Shown: positions 26,540 to 35,342, counted from the first letter of the stretch. The stretch: 42,753 bases of DNA from Asaccharospora irregularis DSM 2635 (GCF_900129815.1 NZ_FQWX01000017.1:1-42753), one strand, 5' to 3'. The notes: generated by a model from the letters alone, not told the origin. Translations and numbers: made by a program.

Positions 26540-27288
26540 ACAACCCCTCCTACTTTTGATATTATTATTTTACCAAAAATACTTAAAAAAACTTCATTTT
26601 GGTATAGAATGTTTTTTATTTGTGATGAATTGTAAATATTAATCCTAAAACTTACCTGTCTACTATCGTATGAACATACATAATCTAAATTTACTATATA
26701 ACTTCTATGGCAACGATAAAAACAACTTTCTTGTAAATCCTCTAGAAAATCCTTTAAATTTTTTCTAACTTTATGTTCTTTTACTCTACCGTCTAAATCT
26801 GATTTAACTCTAGTGTAGATATGCACATAATTTCTTATAGACTCTAAATAAATAATATCGTCTAAGTAAATAATACTATCCCCATCAATAGTGTGCAGTA
26901 GAAGGGATTTTTTAGTCGAAAAATTAATATCGATATAGTCCAATGTCGATATTAATTTTTCTTGATTAATCGGTTTTTCTAAAAACCTAAGAGCATTTAC
27001 CTCGTATCCATCTATAGCATATTTTGTGTGACTAGTTAAAAATACTATTATCTCATTTCTTCTGTACTTTCTAATTATTTTGGCTGTATCTAGACCATTT
27101 ATATCTTTCATCTCTATATCTAAAAACACTATATCATATACTGCCCCAGAATCATAACTCTCAAGTAATTCCTCCCCCGAAGAAAACTCATATATATCTA
27201 GATTAGAATAATTTTTATAATACTTGTCTATAGACTCTATTAATTGCTTTCTAAAAACAATTTCATCATCACAGATTGCCAGTTTCAT
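26524..27288 (-). CDS. LytTR-family response regulator (AgrA/LytR type), C-terminus possibly frameshifted
   Basis: The receiver domain (about 1-120) has the acidic pocket CDDE, the phosphorylation site FLDIEMKD and LEKPI with the conserved Lys. The LytTR DNA-binding domain follows with IIYLESIRNYVHIYT, KVRKNLKDF and CFYRCHRSYIVNLDYV. After YDSRQVSFRIN the expected ISRxKYKExK end is missing. Another frame of the same DNA encodes HSIPK and then SFFKYFW with a stop 25 bp before the CPBP start codon, so the last 35 residues may be the product of a frameshift. ATG at 27288 is preferred over GTG at 27303 because of the AAAGGTGG position. No histidine kinase is nearby. Confidence 0.83.
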   Translation of the reverse strand: MKLAICDDEIVFRKQLIESIDKYYKNYSNLDIYEFSSGEELLESYDSGAVYDIVFLDIEMKDINGLDTAKIIRKYRRNEIIVFLTSHTKYAIDGYEVNALRFLEKPINQEKLISTLDYIDINFSTKKSLLLHTIDGDSIIYLDDIIYLESIRNYVHIYTRVKSDLDGRVKEHKVRKNLKDFLEDLQESCFYRCHRSYIVNLDYVCSYDSRQVSFRINIYNSSQIKNILYQNEVFLSIFGKIIISKVGGVVCRKN

Positions 27289-27398
27289 ATTGTAATCACC
27301 CACCTTTACAGCCTTTTTATTCTGTATTTATAATTTTATATTTCATTTATATACTTAATTATAATGTAACTGTCTGTAAAGTAGGGGTACTTATTTAT

Positions 27399-27468
27399 AA
27401 AAAAAATTTCTATCTAAAACCTTTAAATGATAATTTTTTTGAAATGAATATAATTTCATATGCATTAT
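27399..27468 (-). repeat. Dispersed terminator-tail element, copy 4 (long form)
   Basis: Minus strand: TATAATGCATATGAAATTAT, then ATTCATTTCAAAAAAATTAT, CATTTAAAGG and TAGAAATTTTTTTTAT. It lies between the DtxR-family gene stop and the LytTR gene start. Unlike the other copies it has no obvious GC-rich terminator stem directly before it. Confidence 0.65.
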
Positions 27469-27483
27469 AAAAAAATAGATGAT

Positions 27484-27942
27484 TTAATCTCTTTTAAAAT
27501 TCCTCAGTTTTTCTAGTATATCTTTTTCATGATTTAAAAAATCGATTAACTTATTAATTTTTCTAAGCGTTTCTACGCTTATAGTATGTTCTATCTTCTC
27601 AGTTTCCTCATGTATACCATCTTCAACACCTATTAGCATGAGGAATTCATATATTGTATTATGTCTATCTAAAAGCTTTTTACCAACAATCTTACCTATT
27701 CTCGTAAGCTTTATATCCCCATATTTTGTATATATAAGCAAATTTTTTTTGTCCAGCTTCTTAACCATTTTTGTTACTGATGGTGGCTTTATATTTAATG
27801 ACTTAGATATGTCATTTAGTTTTATAGAGCTTTCTTCAAAAGATAATCTATAAATCATTTCTATATAATCCTCTTCACTAGGAGTCAGAGAATTACTTTT
27901 CATATACTCGCTAAAAGTATGGTACTCTTCGTTTCTTACCAA
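27484..27942 (-). CDS. DtxR/MntR-family metal-dependent repressor
   Basis: A 152-residue metalloregulator. The N-terminal winged helix (about 15-80) includes SEEDYIEMIYRLS, IKLNDISKSLNIKPPSVTKM and KKLDKKNLLIYTKYGDIKLT. The dimerisation domain follows, with metal-ligand candidates in LLDRHNTIYEFL, DGIHEETEKIEHTIS; there is no C-terminal SH3 domain, so it resembles MntR in size. TTG at 27942 is chosen because GGAGG lies eight bases before it; the GTG at 27951 overlaps that RBS. It diverges from feoA, so it most likely controls ferrous iron uptake. Iron or manganese as cofactor is not settled. Confidence 0.88.
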   Translation of the reverse strand: MVRNEEYHTFSEYMKSNSLTPSEEDYIEMIYRLSFEESSIKLNDISKSLNIKPPSVTKMVKKLDKKNLLIYTKYGDIKLTRIGKIVGKKLLDRHNTIYEFLMLIGVEDGIHEETEKIEHTISVETLRKINKLIDFLNHEKDILEKLRNFKRD

Positions 27943-28045
27943 AAAAAACACCTCCCCACATTTAATTGTATTAACAATCTATCTTTATAATGTATCTTTT
28001 ATTAATATCCAGTAACAAAGATATCCCTAAGTGCATAAATTTAAA

Positions 28046-28068
28046 TTAGGAATGTTAGCTTAGGCTAA
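28046..28068. promoter_or_regulatory. Candidate DtxR-family operator upstream of feoA
   Basis: Three half sites at a 9-bp period: TTAGG-N4-TTAGC-N4-GCTAA. The right pair makes the 14-bp inverted repeat TTAGCTTAGGCTAA (28055-28068), which resembles DtxR/IdeR boxes (TTAGG...CCTAA). A further CCTAA is at 28026. It ends 6 bp before the feoA RBS. Confidence 0.55.
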
Positions 28069-28087
28069 ATTTTAAGGAGGTGCCATT

Positions 28088-28315
28088 TTGAAGAAACTTG
28101 CTGATATAGATGTGAGAAAGACTGTTAAAGTTGAAAACCTTCTATCTACTGGGAATTTAAGAGAGAGAATGCTTGCACTTGGTTTAACTCAAGGCGCTTT
28201 AATAGATGTAGTTAGAAAGGGTCCTAAAAATAATCTGACAGTTTATAATATTAGAGGAACTAAGATAGCTCTAAGACAAGAAGAAAGTAGCTTAATATTA
28301 GTCTCTTGTATTTAA
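28088..28315 (+). CDS. feoA: FeoA, ferrous iron transport accessory protein
   Basis: A 75-residue SH3-like protein. The family pattern is clear: LLSTGNLRERMLALGLTQGA, VVRKGPKNN and GTKIALRQEESSLILV. FeoA helps the FeoB permease in the cytoplasm. The start is TTG at 28088, set by AAGGAGG seven bases upstream. feoB follows after 27 bp with its own strong RBS. A DtxR-like operator lies just upstream, so repression by the divergent regulator is likely. Confidence 0.93.
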   Translation: MKKLADIDVRKTVKVENLLSTGNLRERMLALGLTQGALIDVVRKGPKNNLTVYNIRGTKIALRQEESSLILVSCI

Positions 28316-28342
28316 TTTTTCATTTAGGGGGGAGATATAATT

Positions 28343-30469
28343 ATGGGGTTAACTCATGAAACAACGAAAATTAAATCTTTAAAAGATATGTTTGATATTG
28401 AAAAAAAAGAAGATCAATTTGTAATTGCACTAGCCGGCAATCCAAATACAGGTAAAAGTACTGTCTTTAACCACTTAACAGGGCTCAGACAACATACAGG
28501 AAATTGGCCTGGAAAAACAGTAGCTACTGCACGTGGTGATTTTAATTATAAAGATACTAACTACGCATTGATAGATCTTCCCGGAACATATTCTCTATTT
28601 GCAATGTCTCAAGAAGAGGTTGTTGCACGTGATTTTATATGTTTTGGCAATCCTGATGCAGTAGTAGTAGTCTGCGATGCAACTTGTCTTGAAAGAAACC
28701 TTAGCTTGGTATTTCAAGTTATGGAACTTACTGACAAAGTCATCTTATGTATTAACTTAATAGATGAAGCAAATAAAAAAGGAATCCATATAAACAAAGA
28801 AAAAATTGAAGAAGAACTAGGGATACCCGTAGTGCTAACTGCTGCAAGAAGTGGAGTTGGAACTGATGATCTTCTTAAGTCTATAAACGATGTATGCTTT
28901 GATAAATATAAGTTTAATAATAAACGCATAACTTATGATGAGAATATAGAAGATATAGTTTATTCGCTTGAAGGTGAATTAAGAGCTGCAATACCTTATA
29001 TAAGCCCAAGATGGTTAGCCCTTAGACTTATAGATGGAGATGAGAGCATTTTTGGCTCTATGAATAATTGTATAGATGGAGATTATATGAAATCTCTAGA
29101 AGAAGTAAAAAATAAAATTCCAAAAGGTATAGACAGACAAGAAACAAGAGATAGATTTAGCAAGATAAATTACGATGCAGCTAAGGACTTGGCTGATAGA
29201 GCTTGTATAAATAAAATAAACCTCAGTAGAAATAATGATAAAGATGAAAAAGTAGATAAGATACTGACATCCAAAATCTTTGGGCTACCAATTATGCTCT
29301 TATTATTAGCCGGTGTACTTTGGATTACAATACAGGGTGCAAACTATCCTTCTACCATGTTGGCTGAATTTTTATTTGCATTCGAGCCTAAACTTACAAA
29401 TCTATTAAGTGCTATACACTTACCATTATGGATAAATAATATGTTGGTACTGGGAGTATATAGAACTCTTGCTTGGGTTGTTTCTGTAATGCTACCTCCT
29501 ATGGCAATATTCTTTCCTATATTCACTCTTCTTGAAGATTTTGGATATTTGCCAAGAGTTGCATTTAATTTAGACCACATGTTTAAAAAAGCTTGCGCTC
29601 ACGGGAAACAATGTCTGACTATGTGTATGGGATTTGGGTGTAATGCAGCTGGTGTTATCGGGTGTAGAATAATAGATTCACCTAGAGAAAGATTGATAGC
29701 TATATTGACAAATAACTTCGTACCTTGTAATGGTAGATTCCCTACTCTTATTGCTGTATCGACTATTTTCTTTAGCTCTATTATAAATAACTCTTTTGTT
29801 TCTAGTATAACTACTGCACTATGTGTTACTTTGTTAATAATATTTGGTGTTATAGTTACTTTGCTTGTTTCATATACACTTTCTAAGACCCTTTTAAAAG
29901 GAGTTCCATCCACTTTTACATTGGAATTACCACCTTATAGGGTCCCTCAGATAGGTAGAGTATTGTATACATCTATAATAGATAGAACTATATTTGTTTT
30001 AGGTAGGGCTATTGTCGTTGCTATGCCAGCAGGTCTTATAACTTGGATATTTGCAAATATCTATATAGGGGATCTTAGTCTATTGGTTCATGCTGCAAAC
30101 TTTTTAGATCCATTAGCCAAAATTATTGGCCTTGATGGATTTATACTACTGGCATTTATTCTAGGTCTCCCTGCAAATGAAATTGTTATTCCTATTCTTT
30201 TAATGTCTTACTTGGCTACTGGTTCTATGATAGAACTCGATAGCTTCCAGGCTTTAGGAGAAGTTTTAAGAAATAATGGATGGACCTATTTAACAGCTTT
30301 AAATGTTATGTTATTTAGCCTACTTCACTGGCCATGTGCTACTACTCTTATAACAATAAAAAGAGAAACTGGCAGTTCTAAATGGACGGCTTTAGGCTTT
30401 ATAATTCCTACAGTTATTGCATTTTTAGTTTGTCTATCCACAACAGCTATTTATAATTTATTTGTTTAA
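28343..30469 (+). CDS. feoB: FeoB, ferrous iron transporter with GTPase domain
   Basis: A 708-residue iron(II) transporter. An N-terminal extension of about 25 residues precedes the G domain: G1 GNPNTGKST (32-40), G3 DLPGTYSL and G4 NLID. The guanine-dissociation-inhibitor region follows to about 300 and then the membrane part with Gate motifs (MCMGFGCNAAGVIGCR, NNFVPCNGRFP and GLPANEIVIPI). The cysteine-containing motifs typical of Feo pores are kept. It is transcribed with feoA and ends with its own terminator; no feoC is seen. GGGGGGAG precedes ATG. Confidence 0.95.
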   Translation: MGLTHETTKIKSLKDMFDIEKKEDQFVIALAGNPNTGKSTVFNHLTGLRQHTGNWPGKTVATARGDFNYKDTNYALIDLPGTYSLFAMSQEEVVARDFICFGNPDAVVVVCDATCLERNLSLVFQVMELTDKVILCINLIDEANKKGIHINKEKIEEELGIPVVLTAARSGVGTDDLLKSINDVCFDKYKFNNKRITYDENIEDIVYSLEGELRAAIPYISPRWLALRLIDGDESIFGSMNNCIDGDYMKSLEEVKNKIPKGIDRQETRDRFSKINYDAAKDLADRACINKINLSRNNDKDEKVDKILTSKIFGLPIMLLLLAGVLWITIQGANYPSTMLAEFLFAFEPKLTNLLSAIHLPLWINNMLVLGVYRTLAWVVSVMLPPMAIFFPIFTLLEDFGYLPRVAFNLDHMFKKACAHGKQCLTMCMGFGCNAAGVIGCRIIDSPRERLIAILTNNFVPCNGRFPTLIAVSTIFFSSIINNSFVSSITTALCVTLLIIFGVIVTLLVSYTLSKTLLKGVPSTFTLELPPYRVPQIGRVLYTSIIDRTIFVLGRAIVVAMPAGLITWIFANIYIGDLSLLVHAANFLDPLAKIIGLDGFILLAFILGLPANEIVIPILLMSYLATGSMIELDSFQALGEVLRNNGWTYLTALNVMLFSLLHWPCATTLITIKRETGSSKWTALGFIIPTVIAFLVCLSTTAIYNLFV

Positions 30470-30476
30470 AATCATC

Positions 30477-30529
30477 GGTATTTATGGGTTTATCTTATAA
30501 TACAAATCCATAAATACCTATTTTTTTTG
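30477..30529 (+). terminator. Terminator of feoAB
   Basis: Perfect 11-bp stem GGTATTTATGG/CCATAAATACC with a 20-nt loop, followed by TATTTTTTTT. Confidence 0.92.
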
Positions 30530-30713
30530 CAACAAATTATTTCTCTATTCTATTATATTTTACAGTATATTATATCTATTAATATAATTTTAGTGTTATA
30601 ATTGTTGAAAACTGCCCTTTAATTGGTTTTTTTATAATTATTTTTCAGATGATATTAAAAAGATAATCAAGTAAAATTTAATTAAAGCCTGTTCGATTTT
30701 TAAGGAGGGAAGT

Positions 30714-30944
30714 GTGTCTATGTTTATTTTTTTGCTTTTGATATTTACAATTTGCCTAATTTATTTTATATATATGGTTTGTATACAGATTAAATATATA
30801 TCGAATATTAATCTACTTTTAGGTATGGATATCAACAAACTATATTTAGAAGAAGAAAAAAGCAGTCTTAGTATGTCATCTTACATAAATCATATGGTAA
30901 AAACTTTTGCTATGTATCTATACAAACTCCAAAGACTTTTCTAA
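30714..30944 (+). CDS. Small single-helix membrane protein, function unknown
   Basis: A 76-residue ORF with a strongly hydrophobic first helix (about 3-28, FIFLLLIFTICLIYFIYMV) and a charged tail with EEEKSS. It has a good RBS, AAGGAGG, five bases before GTG at 30714; ATG at 30720 is the alternative. It follows the feoB terminator, so it has its own promoter or is read through. I know no family for it. The shared terminator at 30997 bounds it. Confidence 0.55.
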   Translation: MSMFIFLLLIFTICLIYFIYMVCIQIKYISNINLLLGMDINKLYLEEEKSSLSMSSYINHMVKTFAMYLYKLQRLF

Positions 30945-30975
30945 ATTTAGGAGTAAACCTTTAGTAATTATAAAA

Positions 30976-30996
30976 TTTTTTATATGCATTATAAAT
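30976..30996 (-). repeat. Dispersed terminator-tail element, copy 5 (degenerate)
   Basis: After the hairpin at 30997 the minus strand reads ATTTATAATGCATATAAAAA and then ATTTTATAATTAC. AATGCATA and its distance from the hairpin are conserved; the rest has drifted. Confidence 0.45.
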
Positions 30997-31017
30997 AAGG
31001 AGCTCAAAGAGCTCCTT
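30997..31017. terminator. Bidirectional hairpin between the small ORF and the dynamin genes
   Basis: AAGGAGCTC/GAGCTCCTT stem with a 3-nt loop. It lies between convergent genes and ends the dynamin operon on the minus strand. Confidence 0.8.
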
Positions 31018-31050
31018 TACTTATATTCTTAACTTAATTGTATTATATAA

Positions 31051-32712
31051 TTAGTTTATTATATATTTTTCTAGATTTTTAATATAGCTATCTATACTTT
31101 CACAAAATGTCTCTGCCTCACATTTATCTATGGATATACCTTTATTAACACTAAACATTTCCTTTGTTTTATCTATTATTTCTTTGCTTGAGTTTTCATA
31201 TCCCTCGCTTAAACTTTTAGCTACATCTAGTTTTAATTGTTCTACAAATCTATTTATTTCTAAGATAATATCGTTATTTTTTTGCTCCATTTTAACCTTC
31301 TCATATATTAATTTTCCTAAACCTCCAGTTATTGTCCCGGCAATTAAAAGAGGTGGACAGTATGCCAAAAGTGCATTCCCTATAGTTAGAGATGCTGCAG
31401 ATGATCCTATTGCAGATGAATAAATAGATATAATTCCTCCTGATGTTGCACCTAATACTGCTCCTGTTCCCAGTGTTGCTAGTAGGTCATTTAAATTTAT
31501 ATTAGAATCATCTATCTTTATATTTGGTGCGTTTAAAATTTCTTTTTTATATTCTATATTGTCTACAGATTTTTTTATACTTTCATCTACCTCGTATTCT
31601 ATTTCCTTTAGGCACTCGTTCCATTCTTTGAAATATATAGAGTCTAGGTCATTCTTTTTTCTATTTATAGTTTCATTTATATAATCTTCATTTATATACA
31701 ACCTAGCATTTGCAATATTATCATTTATTTTATATAACTCATCGCCCAAAAATACTCTGTTTATCCAGTCGCTTATTTCAAAATTCATCTTGTCGTTTAT
31801 ATATTCGCATTTCTTTTCAATTAGGCCTTCATACTTATTTAGTTCACCCAATATTATATTTATGCTCTTTAAGTAATCATGATGATGTATAATCTCTTTA
31901 TGAATTATACCTTCCAAGGATGACCTTATACTAGAATCCTTTATACTTTCACAATTATTACATACTTCTTCTATATATTTATCAAGGTTTTGAAAGTTCT
32001 CCCTTAAATCATCGTAATCAGATATAACCAAATCCGCATCACCTATAGATGCCTGCTTACTTATTCTATCCTGATACTCCATATATGCCGATATCATAAA
32101 GAAGTCCTCTATATAAATAGAGTATTCATCTTTTATGTACTCAAGCACATCCAATCTATCATCCTCTAGCAAATCTGCTTTATTGACTATACCTGCCATT
32201 GGCTTTTTGTAGGTAGAAATTAAATCCAGAGTATCATATATATCCTCTTGCCCTAAATGGGTTGCATCAAATAAAAATAAAATTAAATCTGCATTTTGTA
32301 TATAATTTAATGTTTTTTGTTCATTTCTATCAGTTATACTCTTAAGACCCGGAGTATCAACTATATTTACCCTTTTTAAAAATTCTCTGTCCAAGTATAC
32401 CTTCTCTACACCTTCTATATTGGCTCTAGTTTCTTTTTCTCCATAAGATATTTCTATTATAGAAGAGGTTGCCTCTAGTACATCCACTTCACTTACTTCT
32501 TTTGATAAAATAGCATTTACCAAACTAGATTTACCCGACTTAACCTCTCCAACTATTACTATATTTAATGGAGATTTTTCTTTTTTCTCTAATATTTCTA
32601 AGCTCTCCATTATCTCATCTAGGTTTTTGGAGATTAGCTTTTTAAACGGTATATTATCACCTATATTTTTTCTAATAGGAGAATCTATTAATACTTTTTT
32701 TATTTCTTCCAA
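31051..32712 (-). CDS. Dynamin-like GTPase (downstream member of a tandem pair)
   Basis: A 553-residue bacterial dynamin-like protein. G1 is GEVKSGKSSLVNA (about 53-65), G2 probably the Thr in EATSSII, G3 DTPGL and G4 NKAD. A long helical stalk follows, then two hydrophobic stretches at about 410-470 (LLATLGTGAVLGATSGGI and YCPPLLIAGTITGGL) that could be a membrane paddle. Such proteins bend or fuse membranes and often work as pairs of unlike subunits. TTG start with GGGGTGAT upstream; it begins 4 bp after the stop of the neighbouring dynamin gene, so they form one operon. Confidence 0.88.
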   Translation of the reverse strand: MEEIKKVLIDSPIRKNIGDNIPFKKLISKNLDEIMESLEILEKKEKSPLNIVIVGEVKSGKSSLVNAILSKEVSEVDVLEATSSIIEISYGEKETRANIEGVEKVYLDREFLKRVNIVDTPGLKSITDRNEQKTLNYIQNADLILFLFDATHLGQEDIYDTLDLISTYKKPMAGIVNKADLLEDDRLDVLEYIKDEYSIYIEDFFMISAYMEYQDRISKQASIGDADLVISDYDDLRENFQNLDKYIEEVCNNCESIKDSSIRSSLEGIIHKEIIHHHDYLKSINIILGELNKYEGLIEKKCEYINDKMNFEISDWINRVFLGDELYKINDNIANARLYINEDYINETINRKKNDLDSIYFKEWNECLKEIEYEVDESIKKSVDNIEYKKEILNAPNIKIDDSNINLNDLLATLGTGAVLGATSGGIISIYSSAIGSSAASLTIGNALLAYCPPLLIAGTITGGLGKLIYEKVKMEQKNNDIILEINRFVEQLKLDVAKSLSEGYENSSKEIIDKTKEMFSVNKGISIDKCEAETFCESIDSYIKNLEKYIIN

Positions 32713-32716
32713 AATA

Positions 32717-34432
32717 TCACCCCAACTTTCTTAATATTTCTTCTATGTTATCTAAACAATTAATATGCTTGTTTATATCCAAATAATCTAAGTAAATTAG
32801 GTTAAAATTATAATTTTTAACTTTATCTATATCATTTCTTATAAGGTTTATCTTATAGTCTAGTTCTTCTAATATATCGTCTATTAGATATTTAATTTTA
32901 GTTGAAATTATATTTACTGGTAATTTTTCTTTTGAAATGTAATTTAGATTAAACGAAACCTTAAAATTATTATTCATGGCACTCATATATTTATCTTCAA
33001 TATCACCCGAAGTAAACATAGCCCTTGAATATAAATATATATATATCTTTTCTAGTTTTTTGTTGCAGATATATTCTAATCTTCTAACATCTTCGTTGAT
33101 TTGGCTCTGAGTAGTACTCTTTAGATACTCATATTTTTCCATACTCTTTAAAAATTTATTAACATACTCTTTAATTTCTTCTGTTTTTTCCTTTATCTGA
33201 AATTCTATAGTATTATACTCACAAATGTCCTTGTATAGCCGCCTCTTATATTGATCTATGTACTCTATTATATTTTTGCCTGTAATAGATAAATTTTTAT
33301 ACTTGGATATAATTTGATTTTTTGCAGCTGTAAGTTTAAAATTTTTATCTATACTGTTGTAGAGTTCTTCTATATTGCTTTCACTTATTAGAGATTCATC
33401 ATTTAAACTCGTTCCTAATAATGCATTTTTCGCAGATATAAAAACTATGTCCTTGAAAATATCTTTATACATGGATTTTACTTGTGTTTTTATCCGTTGT
33501 ATATCATCTTTGTCATTATTTTTTAATATATCAATCTTATTTACTACTAAAATCATATTCTTAGTTGAACACATCTCGGTGGGTTCACTGTATATATTTA
33601 AGCTATTATCCTCATTTATTAAGTGAATTTTTTTTATAGCATTGTTGCTACCTAAAGACACTATATTTTGAACATCTATTAACCATATAATCCCATCTGC
33701 TCTTTTGTAATAAAGCTTAGATCTATCAATATCTTCATTAAGTAAAGTTTGATTTAGGCCTGGCGTATCCACCAGTATAAAATCTTTTAGTATTCCATCA
33801 TTATTTATAAAATACTTAGTCTGAACTATCTCCGACCTATAAAGGTGCTTAGCCTCTAAATCTAATTTATATTTTTTCAAATCCCATATATCAGTATTTT
33901 TCTGAATTCGATAGTGCTTTAGTTTCTTAGAAATAAATTTTTTTGAATTTTTATATTTTTCTTCTTCTTCCCTTAGTATTTTTTTACCTTTTGAAAGACT
34001 CTTTGATATATTCCTTTTGTCGCTATACATTATTTCAATTCTTTCGTATTTAGACTTTATAAACAAATCAACCTTTCATGTGTTAGGTATATTAGATGTT
34101 TTAATTAAATTTTCTTTTAGAAGTGCATTTACCAATGTTGATTTCCCATAATTGCCTTGACCCACTATAAATATCAAAAATGGGTTCTCTAACTCTTTTA
34201 TACTCTCTAGTGCTGTTATGACCTCCTTTTGTATATACTCTACTAACTCCTTGGTTCTATTTATTCTTTTTATAGAACTTTTCATATCAATTTCATAATA
34301 TCTTAAAACACTATTTTGAATTTCATTGATTGAGCTTTTATCTATAATATCCTTTAAATTAGCTATATTTATATTAATATTTTCCATTATAGAAGTTAAC
34401 TTATAGAATTCTTCTTTTCTGTTTAAATGCAT
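32717..34432 (-). pseudogene. Dynamin-like GTPase interrupted by one in-frame TGA (upstream member of the pair)
   Basis: One continuous reading frame of 571 codons is broken only by TGA at 34076-34078. The first 118 codons hold the P-loop GQGNYGKSTLVNALL and end in TSNIPNT. After the TGA the frame goes on with KVDLFIKSKYERIEI, then ILVDTPGLNQ (G3), VNKID (G4) and a helical stalk to 32717. In relatives I know, this position reads TWK, so TGA most likely replaces TGG. The GTPase is therefore split between its P-loop and G3 motif. Restart at TTG 34066 (AAAGG five bases before it) would give a 449-residue protein without P-loop. It is the first gene of the pair; GAGGA precedes ATG. Confidence 0.85.
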
Positions 34433-34518
34433 ACACTCATCCTCTACTTATTAAAATATTTACTAATATATATGAATTTTTTGTGTCCTAAAGACTTAAA
34501 ATTTAACTTTTAAAAACT

Positions 34519-34560
34519 AAAAGTAGGTACTAAATTTTTAAGTCTTTAGTACCTACTTTT
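34519..34560. terminator. Terminator between the btu operon and the dynamin pair
   Basis: Perfect 16-bp stem, AAAAGTAGGTACTAAA and its complement, with a 10-nt loop; on the minus strand it is followed by TAGTTTTTAAAAG. It closes the btuFCD operon 20 bp after its last stop. Confidence 0.92.
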
Positions 34561-34580
34561 ATAATTATATATTTTAAAAT

Positions 34581-35342
34581 TTAGACAACTTCCCATCTCT
34601 TTAGTATTTCTAGCATAAAATTCTTAATATCTAATCCATAAATCTCCTTTAATAAGCTTTCATTTAAAACATCTTTGGAGCTACCATATGAAATAGCTTG
34701 TCCTTTGTTCATCATTAGTACATTATCTGCAAAATATTGAACTAAATTCAAATCATGCAAAACTCCAATTACTATCTTATTGTTTTGTTTTGCCCAAGAA
34801 TTTAAATTTTCTAAAAGTTCTATTTGATGCTTTAAATCTAAGTGGTTTGTAGGCTCATCAAGAAGTATTATATCTGGATTTTGTGCAAATATTCTAGCCA
34901 AAAAAACCCTTTGCAGCTGACCTCCAGATAATTCACTTATCATCTTATCCTTAAGTTCATATAGATTTACTTTTTTTATGTTCTCAATCACAATATTCTT
35001 ATCTTCAATTGACAAATCTGAAAATACCCCTTTTAAATAGGGATATCTTCCAAAAGCTACAGTATCATAAACCGTGTATGGAAAGTATATTTGAGATATT
35101 TGACTCATTAGACCTACCTTAGTAGCTAGGTACTTTCTATCCATAGAACTCATTTCCTTACCGTCTATTTTTATACTTCCTCTGTAGTCTATAATATTTG
35201 CTATAGATTTTAAAAGTGTACTCTTGCCACATCCATTTGGTCCAACTATACATAAATTTTCTCCTCTATTTACAGTTACGCTTACATCTTTTATTATGTC
35301 TATGCCATCATATCCACTATAAATATTTTTTATTTCCAACAT
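34581..35342 (-). CDS. btuD: Cobalamin ABC transporter ATP-binding protein
   Basis: An ATPase of the FecE/BtuD family (253 residues from the chosen start). Walker A GPNGCGKSTLL (about 35-45), Q-loop QISQIYFPYT, signature LSGGQLQRVFLARI, Walker B DIILLDEPTNHLDL, and VLHDLN as switch. The ATG at 35342 is chosen over GTG at 35351 because AGGTG lies six bases upstream; it then starts 5 bp after the permease stop. The sequence alone would also fit iron-siderophore uptake; the cobalamin riboswitch ahead of the operon decides for B12 or another corrinoid. Confidence 0.87.
   Translation of the reverse strand: MLEIKNIYSGYDGIDIIKDVSVTVNRGENLCIVGPNGCGKSTLLKSIANIIDYRGSIKIDGKEMSSMDRKYLATKVGLMSQISQIYFPYTVYDTVAFGRYPYLKGVFSDLSIEDKNIVIENIKKVNLYELKDKMISELSGGQLQRVFLARIFAQNPDIILLDEPTNHLDLKHQIELLENLNSWAKQNNKIVIGVLHDLNLVQYFADNVLMMNKGQAISYGSSKDVLNESLLKEIYGLDIKNFMLEILKRWEVV

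Noticed and set aside
34064-34080. TGA as a selenocysteine codon
   Set aside because: No SECIS-like hairpin is visible just after the TGA, Trp is expected at this place, and dynamins are not selenoproteins.
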